Shown: positions 1 through 10,331 of the stretch, one piece after another
Numbering within the stretch: position 1 is the first letter of the stretch
Layout: every line of letters starts with the position of its first letter
Assembly: GCF_000621485.1 (NCBI RefSeq)
Contig: NZ_JHYF01000001.1
Location: forward strand, 417,069-481,068
Reading direction: 5' to 3'
Source of the DNA: Alkaliphilus transvaalensis ATCC 700919
GTDB taxonomy: Bacteria; Bacillota; Clostridia; Peptostreptococcales; Natronincolaceae
Length of the DNA stretch: 64,000 bases
Program-made: the position numbers and the translations under genes
Notes under the pieces: model-generated
Databases searched by the model: none
The model's input: the letters and a program-made list of their open reading frames with translations, nothing else
What the model was told of the DNA's origin: nothing

Positions 1-476
1 CATGTGATTACCCTCTCCATCTAGGAATAACAGAGGCAGGTACTGTTTGGGCAGGTACTGTTAAATCTTCTATAGGTATCGGAGCTCTTTTGTTAATGGG
101 AATAGGTGATACCATCAGAGTTTCCCTAACAGGAGACCCTGTGGAAGAGATTAAAGTTGGTAGACAGATTCTAAAATCCCTTGGAATCATTCAAAATGAA
201 ATAACGATAATATCCTGTCCTACTTGTGGCCGTTGCCAAATAGACCTAATAAACCTAGCAAATGAAGTTGAAGAAAAAATAGGAAAACTAAGAAAACCCA
301 TTAAGCTGGCAATTATGGGCTGTGCAGTTAATGGACCTGGTGAGGCAAGAGAAGCAGATATTGGCATTGCCGGTGGTATTGATGGTGCATTGCTATTCAA
401 AAAGGGTGAAATAATAAAGAAAATACCTGAAGGTGAAATTACAAAGGTTCTGTTGGAAGAAATTGAAAAAATGTAG
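1..476 (+). CDS. ispG: 4-hydroxy-3-methylbut-2-enyl diphosphate synthase, C-terminal part (5' end outside window)
   Basis: IspG (GcpE) makes HMBPP in the non-mevalonate (MEP) isoprenoid pathway, using a [4Fe-4S] cluster. The frame is open from base 3 without a start, so the gene is cut by the window edge and about 157 C-terminal residues remain. The visible part has the family signature [13 protein letters not shown], then SCPTCGRC and [10 protein letters not shown], which carry the three cluster cysteines and the glutamate ligand of the family. It ends 15 bases before the glycosyltransferase. Location just upstream of polC is usual for Clostridia. An ATG at 90 is internal and is not the start. 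Confidence 0.96.
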   Translation, partial: CDYPLHLGITEAGTVWAGTVKSSIGIGALLLMGIGDTIRVSLTGDPVEEIKVGRQILKSLGIIQNEITIISCPTCGRCQIDLINLANEVEEKIGKLRKPIKLAIMGCAVNGPGEAREADIGIAGGIDGALLFKKGEIIKKIPEGEITKVLLEEIEKM

Positions 477-491
477 TTCAGGAGGGTTTCT

Positions 492-1118
492 ATGAAGGTA
501 TCTGCAATAATACCAGCCTTTAATGAAGAAGAGCGTATAGAAAATGTTATTAAACCGTTATTGGATTCTCCCCTTATAAATCGTATAATAGTGATAGACG
601 ATGGCTCGATAGATCTAACAGCAAAAGTAGTTAGCAAATACCCTGTAGAACTAATACGTCTTCCCAAAAACAAAGGAAAAGCTGAAGCTGTAAAGGTGGG
701 CTTAAGCTATTGTCAAGAAGATATTATACTAATGATTGATGCAGATTTAGTAGGTTTAACAACAATACATTTAAGAGACCTAATTGCTCCTATTAAAGAA
801 GAAAATATCGAAATGACCATTGGTATTTTTGAAGGTGGAAGATTTTTAACAGATACTGCTCAAAAAGTAGCACCTAATCTTTCGGGACAGAGGGCTTTTA
901 AAGGGTCTCTTGTTGCAGATATTTTAAGTTTAGACACCAAGGGCTATAGTATAGAAATGGCCCTAACAAAGTTAATTAAGAATAAAAATATAAGTACGAA
1001 GAAGGTAATATTGAAGAACATTAGTCATGTTATTAAAGAAGAAAAACTAGGGCTTTATAAGGGAGCCCTCTATAGAATGAAAATGTATGGTGAGATTATT
1101 AAACATTGGTTAAATTAA
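492..1118 (+). CDS. small family 2 glycosyltransferase
   Basis: A 208-residue GT-A-fold glycosyltransferase. Visible motifs are the N-terminal nucleotide-binding strand VSAIIPAFNEEERI, an IDDGS motif near residue 36, and MIDADL, which is the metal-binding DxD-type motif, near residue 75. No membrane segment is seen and the protein is short for the family, so it looks like a soluble catalytic domain. Its substrate cannot be read from sequence. SD AGGAGGG lies just before the ATG. It sits between ispG and polC, 15 bases after ispG and 12 bases before polC, so it is probably co-transcribed with them. Confidence 0.85.
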   Translation: MKVSAIIPAFNEEERIENVIKPLLDSPLINRIIVIDDGSIDLTAKVVSKYPVELIRLPKNKGKAEAVKVGLSYCQEDIILMIDADLVGLTTIHLRDLIAPIKEENIEMTIGIFEGGRFLTDTAQKVAPNLSGQRAFKGSLVADILSLDTKGYSIEMALTKLIKNKNISTKKVILKNISHVIKEEKLGLYKGALYRMKMYGEIIKHWLN

Positions 1119-1130
1119 AGGTGGGATCAT

Positions 1131-4100
1131 ATGCAGTTAAAATGTTTTAGTGATTTCCTTGGGGAATTGGGAATAAAAGGTTATCCTAGCTTTGAATCCT
1201 ATCATTTAAAGCAAGTAAAGTTTTATAAAGAAAAAAGAAAACTTGAGATGAACCTTTCCTCGAATCATATATCAGTATGGAGAGAAATAGATTCTGTTAT
1301 TGAAAAATTAAAGGGATTTTTGAAATTGCAAGAGGTTGCTGTTAAGTTTTCCTACGACTTTAAAATCGAATCCATAGAGGACTTACTTGAAAAAAACTGG
1401 AATAATATTTTGTTTTTTATTCAAAAGGCATTACCATCTTCCAGAGGTATACTATCTAAAATAACTTGGGAGCTAGAGGAAGATCGTATTAAAATTCTTA
1501 TTCCAGAAAACTTTTTAGGTGAAAAGGCTAAAGAAAGAAATCTAAATATTGTAATTGAAGATTTCTTTTTGACCCACTTTGGAGTACGGTTATCTTGCAT
1601 AATAGAAGGGATCAATGGAGGTACCTTTGATTTAGCAGACTATGAAGTCATTAAAGAAAAGGAAAGTAATCAGTACATAGAAGAGATCATGAAAAATGTA
1701 CAACTGGCTACATCCAATTCTAATAGTGAGGTAAAACCAGCAAGTAAAAAGGAATCCCAATCCAAAGAAGCAAATTCAAACTCACCACTTCTCTTAGGAA
1801 AATCTGTGGCAGGTGAGGTTATGCCCCTTAAAGAGCTAACGGGGGAGCTAGTTAAAATTGTTTGTGAAGGTGAAACAATTGCTGTTGAAACACGGGAGTT
1901 AAATAGTGGAAAAAAACTATATACTGTACAATTTACTGACTATACCAGTTCTCTGGCTATAAAAATCTTCGAAAGAAAAAATACCACAGTAGACTTTGAA
2001 GAAGCCATCAAAAAAGGACAGTGGATTCGAGTTCGTGGTGATGTGGTATATGATAAGTATGCACGAGAGTATGTTATAATGGCTTCTGATTTGATGCTGA
2101 TCAGTAAAGAAAAGATAACGGATCAGTATCATACCAAACGGGTAGAACTTCATCTTCATACCCAGATGTCTTCTATGGATGGTGTAAGCAGCACTTCTAG
2201 CCTTATAAAAAGAGCAGCAGAATGGGGCCACAAGGCAATAGCCATTACAGACCATGGGATAGTACAGGCCTTTCCCGAGGCAATGGAGGCAGGTAAAAAG
2301 CATGGCATTAAGATTTTATATGGTATGGAGGGCTATTTAGTTAATGATGAAGCTAAATTAGTTGAAGGAGAAGATACCTATCTTTTAGAAGATGAATTTG
2401 TTGTATTTGATATCGAGACAACAGGTTTATCTAATAAAGTAGATCGAATTACAGAAATTGGTGCTGTAAAGGTTAAAGATGGTAAGGTGATTGATCAATT
2501 TTCTTCATTAATTAACCCCCAAATGCCAATCCCACCAAAAATTGTTGAACTGACGGGGATTACCAATGACATGGTTAAGGATTCTCCTGGTATTGAAAAG
2601 GTGCTTCCAGAATTCTTAGCTTTCGTAGGGGATACCCCTTTAGTTGCCCATAATGCTTCTTTTGATGTAGGTTTTATTCGTGAAAATGCAAAACATCAAG
2701 GACTAACAGTTAAAAATGCTGTGGTCGATACCTTAAAATTAGCTAGGGTTTTATTACCCCAACTTAAAAGACACAAGTTGAATGTTATTGCAAAGGAATT
2801 AAATATTACCCTACTTTCCCATCACAGGGCCGTAGACGATGCTACAGCAACAGCAGAAATATGGATGGAATTTATTAAGATGATGAAGGAAAAGGAAATC
2901 CTAAGTTTTAAGGATATCAATCAGCAGTTAACTAAAAAAGCTGACTTTAAAAAGCTGGATACCTACCATGTTTTAATCTTAGTAAAAAATTATACGGGAT
3001 TAAAAAACCTCTATAAAATGGTTTCAGAATCCCATATTAATTATTTCTATAAAAAGCCAAGACTACCTAAAAGCCTTTTAAGTCAATATCGTGAAGGCTT
3101 AATTATAGGAACTGCCTGTGAAGCAGGAGAGTTATTCCAAGGGATTATGCAAAATAAGACAGAAGAAGAAATCGAGGCAATTGTTAAATACTATGATGTT
3201 CTAGAAATTCAACCTGTGAAAAACAACCAATTCTTAATAGATAAGGGCTTTGTTGGTGGGGTTGAAGATCTTCAAAAAATTAATAAGCGAATTACTGATT
3301 TAGGAGATCAATTTAATAAGCCTGTTGTTGCAACAGGAGATGTTCATTTCTTAGATCGCAGAGATGAGGTATTTAGAAGGATTTTAATGGCGGGGCAAGG
3401 TTTCGGTGATGCCGATCATCAACCGCCACTATACTTAAAAACCACCGATGAGATGATTAAAGAATTCCTTTACTTAGGAAAGGAAAAGGCAGAAGAAGTA
3501 GTAATTCATAATCCCAATATGATTAATGATCTAGTGGATGATATTATTCCTATACCCGATGGAACCTTCCCGCCAGAAATCGAAGGCTCTGAGGAGGAAT
3601 TAAGGCGAACCTGTAATGAAAAGGCTGAAAGAATCTATGGTTCGCCACTACCTGAACTAGTTAAATATAGACTGGATAAAGAATTAAATTCCATTATAAG
3701 TAATGGATATGCGGTAATGTATATTATCGCTCAAAAACTAGTGACGAAGTCAATGGAGGATGGATATTTGGTTGGTTCGAGGGGGTCTGTCGGGTCTTCC
3801 TTTGCGGCAACCATGAGTGATATTACCGAGGTAAATCCATTACCACCCCATTATGTCTGCGAAAAGTGCAAGCACTCTGAATTTATCACCGATGGGTCCT
3901 ACGGTTCTGGGGCAGACCTACCCGATAAAAAATGTCCAAAATGTGACCATCAATTGACTAAAGACGGCCATGATATTCCTTTTGAGGTTTTCTTAGGATT
4001 TGAAGGAGACAAAGAACCGGATATAGACTTAAACTTTGCTGGGGAATATCAAAGTGAAGCCCATAAGTATACTGAAGAACTCTTTGGTAAAGGGAAGGTT

Positions 4101-5438
4101 TACCGTGCAGGGACAATTGGTACGATAGCCGACAAAACAGCCTATGGTTTTGTAAAGAAATATCTTGAAGAGAAGGGAACCCCCTACACCTCAGCTGAGA
4201 TCAACCGTTTAACGATGGGTTGTACTGGGGTAAAGAGAACCTCTGGACAGCATCCAGGGGGAGTTATGATCGTCCCAGCCAATAAAGATATTCATGAATT
4301 TTGTCCAATACAATATCCAGCCAATGATGGAAGTTCTGGGGTTATCACCACCCACTTCGATTATCATTCCATCAGTGGACGTTTATTAAAATTAGATATC
4401 CTTGGTCACGACGTTCCTACCATCATCAAGATGCTGGAGGATTTAACAGGAGTTAATGCTACGTTAATTCCTTTAGATGATCAAGAAACTGTCAGCATTT
4501 TTACCAGTACTAAAGTGTTGGGCATCGACCCAAAAGAGTTAGGTAGTGAGGTAGGTACGTTAGGGATACCAGAGTTTGGAACAAAGTTTGTAAGGCAGAT
4601 GCTAATTGATACTCAACCAACCACCTTTGCAGAACTAGTTCGGATCAGTGGACTTTCCCACGGGACAGATGTTTGGCTGAACAATGCTCAAGACTTAGTT
4701 AGAAATGGAATTGCTGAACTAAAAGATGTAATATCAACCCGTGATGACATTATGAACTACTTAATCTTAAAGGGGCTTCCAGCTAAAACCTCCTTTAAGA
4801 TTATGGAGAATGTCCGTAAAGGAAAGGGATTAACCCCCGAGCATGTGGAGGAAATGCAACAGAATAATGTACCTCAGTGGTATATAGACTCCTGTAATAC
4901 AATTAAATATATGTTCCCTAAAGCCCATGCTGCTGCCTATGTTATGATGTCCTTTAGAATCGCTTACTTTAAAGTTCATCATCCTAGGGCCTTCTATGCC
5001 ACCTACTTCACAACAAAAGCGGAAGATTTTGATGCAGACCTAGTTGTTAAGGGTAAGGAAATGGTTAAGGGGAAAATAAGTGAGATAGAATCTATGGGGA
5101 ATGATGTGACTGCTAAGGAGAAGAACCTTTTAACTGTATTGGAAGTTGTTCTAGAAATGTTCTTAAGGGGAATTGAAATCTTACCAGTAGACATTTATCA
5201 GTCAGATTCTGACCGTTTTATGATTGTAGATGATAAGCTACTGCCACCCCTAAAATCCCTGCAGGGAGTAGGACAAAATGCTGCTAAGAATATTGTTGAA
5301 GCAAGAAAAGAGGGAGAATTCATATCCCTTGAAGATCTAAGGCAGCGAACGAAAGTAACTAAAACTGTTATTGAGACATTAGTTAATCATGGTTGTATAA
5401 GTGATTTACCACAAACCAATCAACTAAGCCTATTTTAG
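1131..5438 (+). CDS. polC: DNA polymerase III PolC-type, alpha subunit with proofreading exonuclease
   Basis: Replicative polymerase of low-GC Gram-positives, 1435 residues, the normal family length. Visible order: N-terminal region, OB-fold about residues 230-330, first half of the PHP domain beginning ELHLHTQMSSMDG near 340, an inserted DEDD exonuclease beginning FVVFDIETTGL near 423, the rest of PHP, a zinc module with two CxxC pairs near 909-937, then the polymerase palm with DKEPDIDLNF near 960. The inserted exonuclease separates PolC from DnaE. The ATG is preceded by AGGTGGGAT. A promoter and a leader hairpin follow it, so rimP starts a new transcription unit. Confidence 0.98.
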   Translation: MQLKCFSDFLGELGIKGYPSFESYHLKQVKFYKEKRKLEMNLSSNHISVWREIDSVIEKLKGFLKLQEVAVKFSYDFKIESIEDLLEKNWNNILFFIQKALPSSRGILSKITWELEEDRIKILIPENFLGEKAKERNLNIVIEDFFLTHFGVRLSCIIEGINGGTFDLADYEVIKEKESNQYIEEIMKNVQLATSNSNSEVKPASKKESQSKEANSNSPLLLGKSVAGEVMPLKELTGELVKIVCEGETIAVETRELNSGKKLYTVQFTDYTSSLAIKIFERKNTTVDFEEAIKKGQWIRVRGDVVYDKYAREYVIMASDLMLISKEKITDQYHTKRVELHLHTQMSSMDGVSSTSSLIKRAAEWGHKAIAITDHGIVQAFPEAMEAGKKHGIKILYGMEGYLVNDEAKLVEGEDTYLLEDEFVVFDIETTGLSNKVDRITEIGAVKVKDGKVIDQFSSLINPQMPIPPKIVELTGITNDMVKDSPGIEKVLPEFLAFVGDTPLVAHNASFDVGFIRENAKHQGLTVKNAVVDTLKLARVLLPQLKRHKLNVIAKELNITLLSHHRAVDDATATAEIWMEFIKMMKEKEILSFKDINQQLTKKADFKKLDTYHVLILVKNYTGLKNLYKMVSESHINYFYKKPRLPKSLLSQYREGLIIGTACEAGELFQGIMQNKTEEEIEAIVKYYDVLEIQPVKNNQFLIDKGFVGGVEDLQKINKRITDLGDQFNKPVVATGDVHFLDRRDEVFRRILMAGQGFGDADHQPPLYLKTTDEMIKEFLYLGKEKAEEVVIHNPNMINDLVDDIIPIPDGTFPPEIEGSEEELRRTCNEKAERIYGSPLPELVKYRLDKELNSIISNGYAVMYIIAQKLVTKSMEDGYLVGSRGSVGSSFAATMSDITEVNPLPPHYVCEKCKHSEFITDGSYGSGADLPDKKCPKCDHQLTKDGHDIPFEVFLGFEGDKEPDIDLNFAGEYQSEAHKYTEELFGKGKVYRAGTIGTIADKTAYGFVKKYLEEKGTPYTSAEINRLTMGCTGVKRTSGQHPGGVMIVPANKDIHEFCPIQYPANDGSSGVITTHFDYHSISGRLLKLDILGHDVPTIIKMLEDLTGVNATLIPLDDQETVSIFTSTKVLGIDPKELGSEVGTLGIPEFGTKFVRQMLIDTQPTTFAELVRISGLSHGTDVWLNNAQDLVRNGIAELKDVISTRDDIMNYLILKGLPAKTSFKIMENVRKGKGLTPEHVEEMQQNNVPQWYIDSCNTIKYMFPKAHAAAYVMMSFRIAYFKVHHPRAFYATYFTTKAEDFDADLVVKGKEMVKGKISEIESMGNDVTAKEKNLLTVLEVVLEMFLRGIEILPVDIYQSDSDRFMIVDDKLLPPLKSLQGVGQNAAKNIVEARKEGEFISLEDLRQRTKVTKTVIETLVNHGCISDLPQTNQLSLF

Positions 5439-5439
5439 C

Positions 5440-5468
5440 TTGCACCTATTGGTGAATTGTGGTATACT
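5440..5468 (+). promoter_or_regulatory. sigma-A type promoter of the rimP-nusA-infB operon
   Basis: TTGCAC at 5440-5445 and TATACT at 5463-5468 are separated by exactly 17 bases. The site lies just after the polC stop codon and before a leader hairpin, with a predicted start near 5475. Confidence 0.75.
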
Positions 5469-5494
5469 AGTTTTAATGGCATAGAACTATAACG

Positions 5495-5517
5495 AAGAGT
5501 GGGGACTTCCCACTCTT
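5495..5517 (+). promoter_or_regulatory. leader hairpin of the rimP operon
   Basis: Two perfect 9-base arms, AAGAGTGGG (5495-5503) and CCCACTCTT (5509-5517), with a 5-base loop lie about 20 bases after the predicted transcription start and about 100 bases before rimP. No strong U-run follows, so a leader structure is more likely than a simple terminator. A GAGTGGG/CCCACTC hairpin before rimP (ylxS) is, from memory, common in Firmicutes. Confidence 0.6.
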
Positions 5518-5619
5518 TGCTATTATGTTACTAAAGTAAAGTGAAATCCCGCATAAATAAAGTATAAATGGCTGAAAATACATATATTAAAGGGAAAATT
5601 GAATAAGGGAGGGTTTAAT

Positions 5620-6084
5620 ATGGGGCAAAATAGAGTAGAAAAACTAACAGAAGAACTAGTGTTACCAATTGTTGAAAAATATAATTTAGAGTTAGTAGAC
5701 ACAGAATTTAAGAAAGAAGGACCCCATCGTTACTTAAGGGTTTTCATTGACAAAGTTGGTGGCGTGAGTCTTGACGACTGTCAAAAAGTAAGTGAAGATT
5801 TTAGTGAGATCTTGGATGAATTAGATCCAATCGAAGAAAATTACTTTCTAGAGGTATCATCCCCTGGTTTAGACAGACCATTAAAAAAGGATTCGGATTT
5901 TGAAAAGTTTAAGGGGGAAGTGGTAGAGGTTAAATTATACGAACCCCTCATGGGACAAAAAGTCATAGAAGGTGAACTAATTGGTCTAGTAGATGACAAA
6001 ATACAATTAGAAGTAAAAAACGCTGGTTTAATTGAAATACCAAGAGAGAAAACCGCTATGACTAGATTGGCGATTAAATTTTAA
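5620..6084 (+). CDS. rimP: ribosome maturation factor RimP
   Basis: RimP helps assemble the 30S subunit. The protein is 154 residues, near the family norm, with the conserved motifs LVDTEFKKEG near the N-terminus, RVFIDKVGGVSLDDC and the SSPGLDRPL signature in the middle. ATG at 5620 is chosen because AAGGGAGG ends seven bases before it. An in-frame TTG at 5599 lies upstream of that ribosome site and would not use it. First gene of the long translation operon; nusA follows after 15 bases. Confidence 0.95.
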   Translation: MGQNRVEKLTEELVLPIVEKYNLELVDTEFKKEGPHRYLRVFIDKVGGVSLDDCQKVSEDFSEILDELDPIEENYFLEVSSPGLDRPLKKDSDFEKFKGEVVEVKLYEPLMGQKVIEGELIGLVDDKIQLEVKNAGLIEIPREKTAMTRLAIKF

Positions 6085-6099
6085 GGAGGGTTTGAAGAA

Positions 6100-7140
6100 A
6101 TGAATGTAGAGTTTATTGAAGCACTACAACAGATCCAAAAGGATAAGGGGATTGCAAAGGAAGTTTTAATTGATGCCATTGAAGCTGCATTAATCTCCAG
6201 CTACAAAAGAAATTTCGGTACAGCCCAAAACGTAAGGGTAGAAATTGATCGAGATAGTGGTGATGTACACGTTTATTCTCAAAAGAGAGTTGTAGAGGTA
6301 GTGGAGGATGAAACATTAGAAATTCAACTTCAGGATGCAAAGGAAATTGATCCAAACTTTGAAGTGGAAGATATTGTTGAAAGGGAAGTAACCCCAAGAA
6401 ACTTTGGTCGAATTGCAGCTCAAACGGCAAAACAAGTGGTAGTGCAAAGGATTAGAGAGGCAGAAAGAGGTATTGTTTTCGATGAGTATATTAATAGAGA
6501 GACGGATATTATTACAGGTACTGTTGCTAGGGTAGCTAAAGGGATTGTTTATGTTAATCTAGGAAAAATCGAGGCTGTCTTAGGACCAAATGAACAAATG
6601 CCTACAGAAGAGTATAATCATGGAGACAGGATTAAAACCTATATTGTCGAAGTTAAGAAAACAACTAAAGGGCCTCAAATAACCGTATCTAGAACCCATC
6701 CAGGATTAATTAAGCGTTTATTTGAATTAGAAGTTCCAGAAATACATGACGGAACAGTTAGTATTAAAAGTATCTCTAGAGAAGCTGGTTCAAGAACAAA
6801 AATTGCAGTAGAATCCACTGATGAAAATGTAGATCCAGTAGGAGCATGTGTTGGACCAAAGGGAAATAGGGTACAATCAATAGTAGATGAACTTAAGGGT
6901 GAGAAAATTGATATTATTAAATACAGTAAAGATCCAGTTGAATTTATTACAAGTGCCCTAAGTCCTGCAAAGGTAGTGTCTACAGAAGTTAATCTTCAAG
7001 AAAAGACAGCTAAAGTAATTGTTCCAGACTATCAACTTTCTTTGGCCATTGGTAAAGAAGGACAAAATGCAAGGTTAGCTGCAAAATTAACAGGTTGGAA
7101 AATAGATATTAAGAGTGAGAGTCAAGCGAATCAAGAGTAG
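6100..7140 (+). CDS. nusA: transcription termination/antitermination factor NusA
   Basis: NusA binds RNA polymerase and nascent RNA to modulate pausing and termination. The 346-residue protein has the N-terminal polymerase-binding domain, an S1 domain (about residues 135-200, ITGTVARVAKGIVYVNLG) and two KH domains (GACVGPKGNRVQSI and LAIGKEGQNARLAAKLTGW with its GxxG loop). As in other Firmicutes, the C-terminal acidic repeats of proteobacterial NusA are absent. AAGGAGGG precedes the ATG. It lies between rimP and rnpM in the standard order. Confidence 0.97.
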   Translation: MNVEFIEALQQIQKDKGIAKEVLIDAIEAALISSYKRNFGTAQNVRVEIDRDSGDVHVYSQKRVVEVVEDETLEIQLQDAKEIDPNFEVEDIVEREVTPRNFGRIAAQTAKQVVVQRIREAERGIVFDEYINRETDIITGTVARVAKGIVYVNLGKIEAVLGPNEQMPTEEYNHGDRIKTYIVEVKKTTKGPQITVSRTHPGLIKRLFELEVPEIHDGTVSIKSISREAGSRTKIAVESTDENVDPVGACVGPKGNRVQSIVDELKGEKIDIIKYSKDPVEFITSALSPAKVVSTEVNLQEKTAKVIVPDYQLSLAIGKEGQNARLAAKLTGWKIDIKSESQANQE

Positions 7141-7151
7141 GGGTGATTAAC

Positions 7152-7424
7152 ATGAAACAAAAGAAAATACCTCTTAGGAAATGCTTGGGTTGTAACGAGA
7201 TGAAGGGGAAAAAAGAGTTAATTCGAGTGGTGAAAAACCAAGAGGGTGAAATTAAAGTTGACCTGACAGGGAAAGCCAATGGCAGGGGTGCCTACATATG
7301 CTTGGACAAGGAATGCTTTCAAAAAGCTAAAAAAACTAAAGCCTTCAATCGAGCCTTTCAGTGTAATGTAGAGGACGAAATATATGAAAAACTGATTCAG
7401 GAGATTGATGAGTGTGAAGGATAA
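7152..7424 (+). CDS. rnpM: YlxR-family RNase P modulator RnpM
   Basis: A 90-residue YlxR-family protein. The family is RNA binding, and in Bacillus subtilis it is reported to modulate RNase P. The signature RKCLGCNEMKGKKELIRVV and the later GRGAYIC motif are present. ATG at 7152 follows AGGGGTGATT. An in-frame GTG at 7143 overlaps that ribosome site and is less likely. Its 3' end overlaps the next gene, which suggests translational coupling. Confidence 0.9.
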   Translation: MKQKKIPLRKCLGCNEMKGKKELIRVVKNQEGEIKVDLTGKANGRGAYICLDKECFQKAKKTKAFNRAFQCNVEDEIYEKLIQEIDECEG

Positions 7425-7746
7425 AATTAAGAATTTAATAGGCTTTGCCATGAAGGCGGGAAAACTTGTTTCAGGAGAAGACGGCTGTAAAATTGAAATA
7501 AAGAAAAATAATGTTTTTTTAATTATCGTTGCAGAGGATGCTACCGATAATACGAAGAAATTATTCACCGACAAAACCAGCTATAGAAGTATACCACTTA
7601 GATTCTTTGAAAAGAAAGAAACACTAGGACATATTATAGGAAAAGCACCCAGAGCTGTAATCGGTATAAAGGATAAGAGCTTTGCTGAAAAACTTATTGA
7701 ACACATTGATAACGTTGAAGATAGCAAATATTTAGGGGGTGATTAG
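7408..7746 (+). CDS. L7Ae-family ribosomal/RNA-binding protein (YlxQ-like)
   Basis: A 112-residue L7Ae/L30e-type RNA-binding protein that binds kink-turn RNA in its family. Typical features are the N-terminal [18 protein letters not shown] and a central strand [16 protein letters not shown]. The start overlaps the rnpM end by 17 bases. AGGAG at 7399-7403 could serve ATG 7408 or GTG 7414, so the exact start is uncertain by two codons. The rnpM-ylxQ-infB order is conserved in Firmicutes. Confidence 0.9.
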   Translation: MSVKDKIKNLIGFAMKAGKLVSGEDGCKIEIKKNNVFLIIVAEDATDNTKKLFTDKTSYRSIPLRFFEKKETLGHIIGKAPRAVIGIKDKSFAEKLIEHIDNVEDSKYLGGD

Positions 7747-7747
7747 C

Positions 7748-9868
7748 TTGTCAAAGTTAAGAGTGTATCAGTTGGCAAAGGAACTAAATATAAGTAGTAA
7801 AGAATTGATTGAAAAGTTAAAGGATTTGGCAGTAGAGGTAAGTAATCACATGAGTACTTTAGAAGATGAAGAGGCTAAGTTGGTAAAGGAATTATTATCA
7901 GAATCTGGAACAGCTGAAGAAGAACCAGCAATTAAAGGTGCTGTTCAAGATACTGATATAGATGAAGAACAAGAAATTATTAATAAAGTGCCTTTAAACA
8001 AAACTAGTACAATTCCAAAGACAAATAATAAAAATAAGAACAAAAAAAATAAAAAAGGTAGGGAAACGAAACTGGACGAGAATATGGAACTAAAAGAGAC
8101 GAATAATAACGATATGAGAATAATTGAAATTGATCAAAAGATTGTGGTTAAAGATTTAGCTGAACTTTTAAATCGTAAGGTAAGTGAAATTATCGGTAAA
8201 TTAATTCAAGCTGGGGTTATGGCAGCAATGAATCAAGAAATTGATTTTGAAACAGCTGCTAAAATTGCCGAAGAATTTGATGTGGAAGTAGTTGAAAAGG
8301 CAGTAAAAGCTGAAGAAGAAGACGTAGACTATGAAATTATAGCTGATAATGAAAAAGATTTAAAGCCTAGACCACCGGTTGTTACCGTAATGGGACACGT
8401 AGACCATGGTAAAACTTCTCTATTAGATACAATTAGGAAAACTAAGGTTACAGAGAGGGAAGCAGGCGGTATTACACAGCATATTGGAGCTTCGGAAGTA
8501 CAAGTAAATGGTAAGAAAATTGTATTCTTAGATACACCTGGTCATGAGGCCTTCACTTCTATGAGGGCAAGGGGTGCAAAGGTAACAGATATAGCAATAC
8601 TAGTTGTAGCTGCTGACGATGGGGTTATGCCTCAAACAATAGAAGCAATTAACCATGCTAAAGCTGCCAATGTACCAATTATTGTAGCTATCAATAAAAT
8701 TGATAAACCTGGTGCAAACTCAGACCGAGTTAAACAAGAACTCTCTGAACATGGTGTTATTATTGAAGAGTGGGGCGGGGAAGTCATTTCAGTAGAGGTA
8801 TCGGCCCTTCAAGGAACAAATATTGACGACCTATTAGAAATGGTACTGCTAGTTGCAGAGGTTGAAGAATTAAAGGCTAACCCTAACCGTGAAGCTGTAG
8901 GTACAGTAGTAGAAGCACAGTTAGACAAGGGTAGAGGTCCAGTTGCTACTGTTTTAGTACAAAATGGAACCTTAAGGGTAGGCGACTCAATTGTAATTGG
9001 TACATCCTATGGTCGTGTTAGAGCTATGGTTAATGATACAGGTAAAAGGGTTAAACAAGCGACTCCTTCTACAGCTGTTGAAATTACTGGTTTAAATGAT
9101 GTTCCAGCTGCTGGGGATCAATTAATTGCTGTGGCAGATGATAAGATTGCAAGATCAATCGTAGAGAAAAGAATTAATAAAATTAAAGAACAGCAATTAA
9201 GAACTTCTCAAAAAGTTTCTCTTGATGCTTTATTTAGTCAAATGCAAACGGGAGAAATTAAAGAACTAAATATTATTGTTAAGGCCGATGTACAAGGTTC
9301 TGTAGAGGCTGTTAAACAATCACTATCTAAACTTTCTAATGATAAAGTTGTTATAAAGCCTATACATGGTGGCGTAGGAGCCATTACAGAATCCGATGTT
9401 ATGTTAGCATCTGCATCTAATGCTATTATTATCGGATTTAACGTAAGACCAACTTCTGGTGCTACAGCCGAAGCTAAGAAGGAAAATGTTGATCTTCGTA
9501 GCTACAGAATCATCTATAAGGCAATTGAAGATATTGAAGCTGCCATGAAGGGAATGTTAGACCCAGAGTTTAAGGAAGTAGAACTTGGAAAGGCTCAAAT
9601 TCGACAAACGATTAAGATTCCTAACCTTGGTTTAATTGCTGGTTGTTATGTAACAGAAGGTAAAATGAAACGTAATGCTCAAATGAGATTAGTTAGAGAT
9701 GGTATTGTTATTCATGAAGGTGCTATTGGATCTTTAAGACGTTTTAAAGATGATGTAAAAGAAGTAGCAACTGGATATGAATGTGGTATAGGTATTGATA
9801 ACTTCCAAGACGTAAGAGAAGGGGATGTTATTGAAGCCTACGTAATGGAGGAAATTTCAAGAGATTAG
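7748..9868 (+). CDS. infB: translation initiation factor IF-2
   Basis: GTPase that brings initiator tRNA to the ribosome, 706 residues. The short N-terminal helical domain is followed by a lysine/asparagine-rich linker (about residues 90-115), a second IF2_N-type region, then the G domain with GHVDHGKT (G1), DTPGHE (G3) and NKID (G4), and domains II to IV. The start is TTG at 7748: AGGGGGTGAT ends just upstream, while a GTG at 7739 sits inside that ribosome site. The N-terminal half is short, as in Bacillus. Confidence 0.97.
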   Translation: MSKLRVYQLAKELNISSKELIEKLKDLAVEVSNHMSTLEDEEAKLVKELLSESGTAEEEPAIKGAVQDTDIDEEQEIINKVPLNKTSTIPKTNNKNKNKKNKKGRETKLDENMELKETNNNDMRIIEIDQKIVVKDLAELLNRKVSEIIGKLIQAGVMAAMNQEIDFETAAKIAEEFDVEVVEKAVKAEEEDVDYEIIADNEKDLKPRPPVVTVMGHVDHGKTSLLDTIRKTKVTEREAGGITQHIGASEVQVNGKKIVFLDTPGHEAFTSMRARGAKVTDIAILVVAADDGVMPQTIEAINHAKAANVPIIVAINKIDKPGANSDRVKQELSEHGVIIEEWGGEVISVEVSALQGTNIDDLLEMVLLVAEVEELKANPNREAVGTVVEAQLDKGRGPVATVLVQNGTLRVGDSIVIGTSYGRVRAMVNDTGKRVKQATPSTAVEITGLNDVPAAGDQLIAVADDKIARSIVEKRINKIKEQQLRTSQKVSLDALFSQMQTGEIKELNIIVKADVQGSVEAVKQSLSKLSNDKVVIKPIHGGVGAITESDVMLASASNAIIIGFNVRPTSGATAEAKKENVDLRSYRIIYKAIEDIEAAMKGMLDPEFKEVELGKAQIRQTIKIPNLGLIAGCYVTEGKMKRNAQMRLVRDGIVIHEGAIGSLRRFKDDVKEVATGYECGIGIDNFQDVREGDVIEAYVMEEISRD

Positions 9869-9941
9869 TAGGTTTCTATGTAAATATTTAAATGATAGAT
9901 CAAATGATAGATAAGAATAGAGATTAGAAAGGATGAGGTCG

Positions 9942-10331
9942 TTGGCATATCCTAGAGTTAGTCGATTAAATGAAGAAATAAGAAAAGAAATCAGCGATAT
10001 TATTAGAAATGATTTACGGGACCCTCGTATTGCACCAATGACAAGCATAATAGAAGTAGATGTGACAAGGGACTTAAGTTATGCAACAGTTTACATTAGT
10101 GTCTTAGGAACAGAAGAAGAAAAACAAGCTACCCTTGAAGCTTTAGTTAGTTCTAAAGGCTATGTAAGAAGAGAAATTGGTAGAAGAATTAAAGCAAGAG
10201 TAACACCAGAGATCATTTTTAAGCTGGATAATTCCATTGAAAGAGGAATTGAAATGCATAAAACAATTGCCAAGGTTACAGAACCTACTGCTAACCCAGA
10301 AGCTAAATCAGAGGAAGAAGACAATGAATAA
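9942..10331 (+). CDS. rbfA: 30S ribosome-binding factor RbfA
   Basis: RbfA, 129 residues, binds the 30S subunit during 16S rRNA 5' end maturation and cold adaptation. The KH-like fold motifs [21 protein letters not shown] and [12 protein letters not shown] are clear. Start at TTG 9942 gives the usual family N-terminus (M-A-Y-P-R-V), with AAAGG at 9928-9932 at proper spacing. ATG at 9933 directly abuts that site. The last codons overlap the nrnA start by 8 bases. Confidence 0.93.
   Translation: MAYPRVSRLNEEIRKEISDIIRNDLRDPRIAPMTSIIEVDVTRDLSYATVYISVLGTEEEKQATLEALVSSKGYVRREIGRRIKARVTPEIIFKLDNSIERGIEMHKTIAKVTEPTANPEAKSEEEDNE

Noticed and set aside
6113..6430. Minus-strand 105-residue frame opposite nusA
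   Set aside because: Antisense shadow with leucine/proline-rich composition typical of complements of charged helices.
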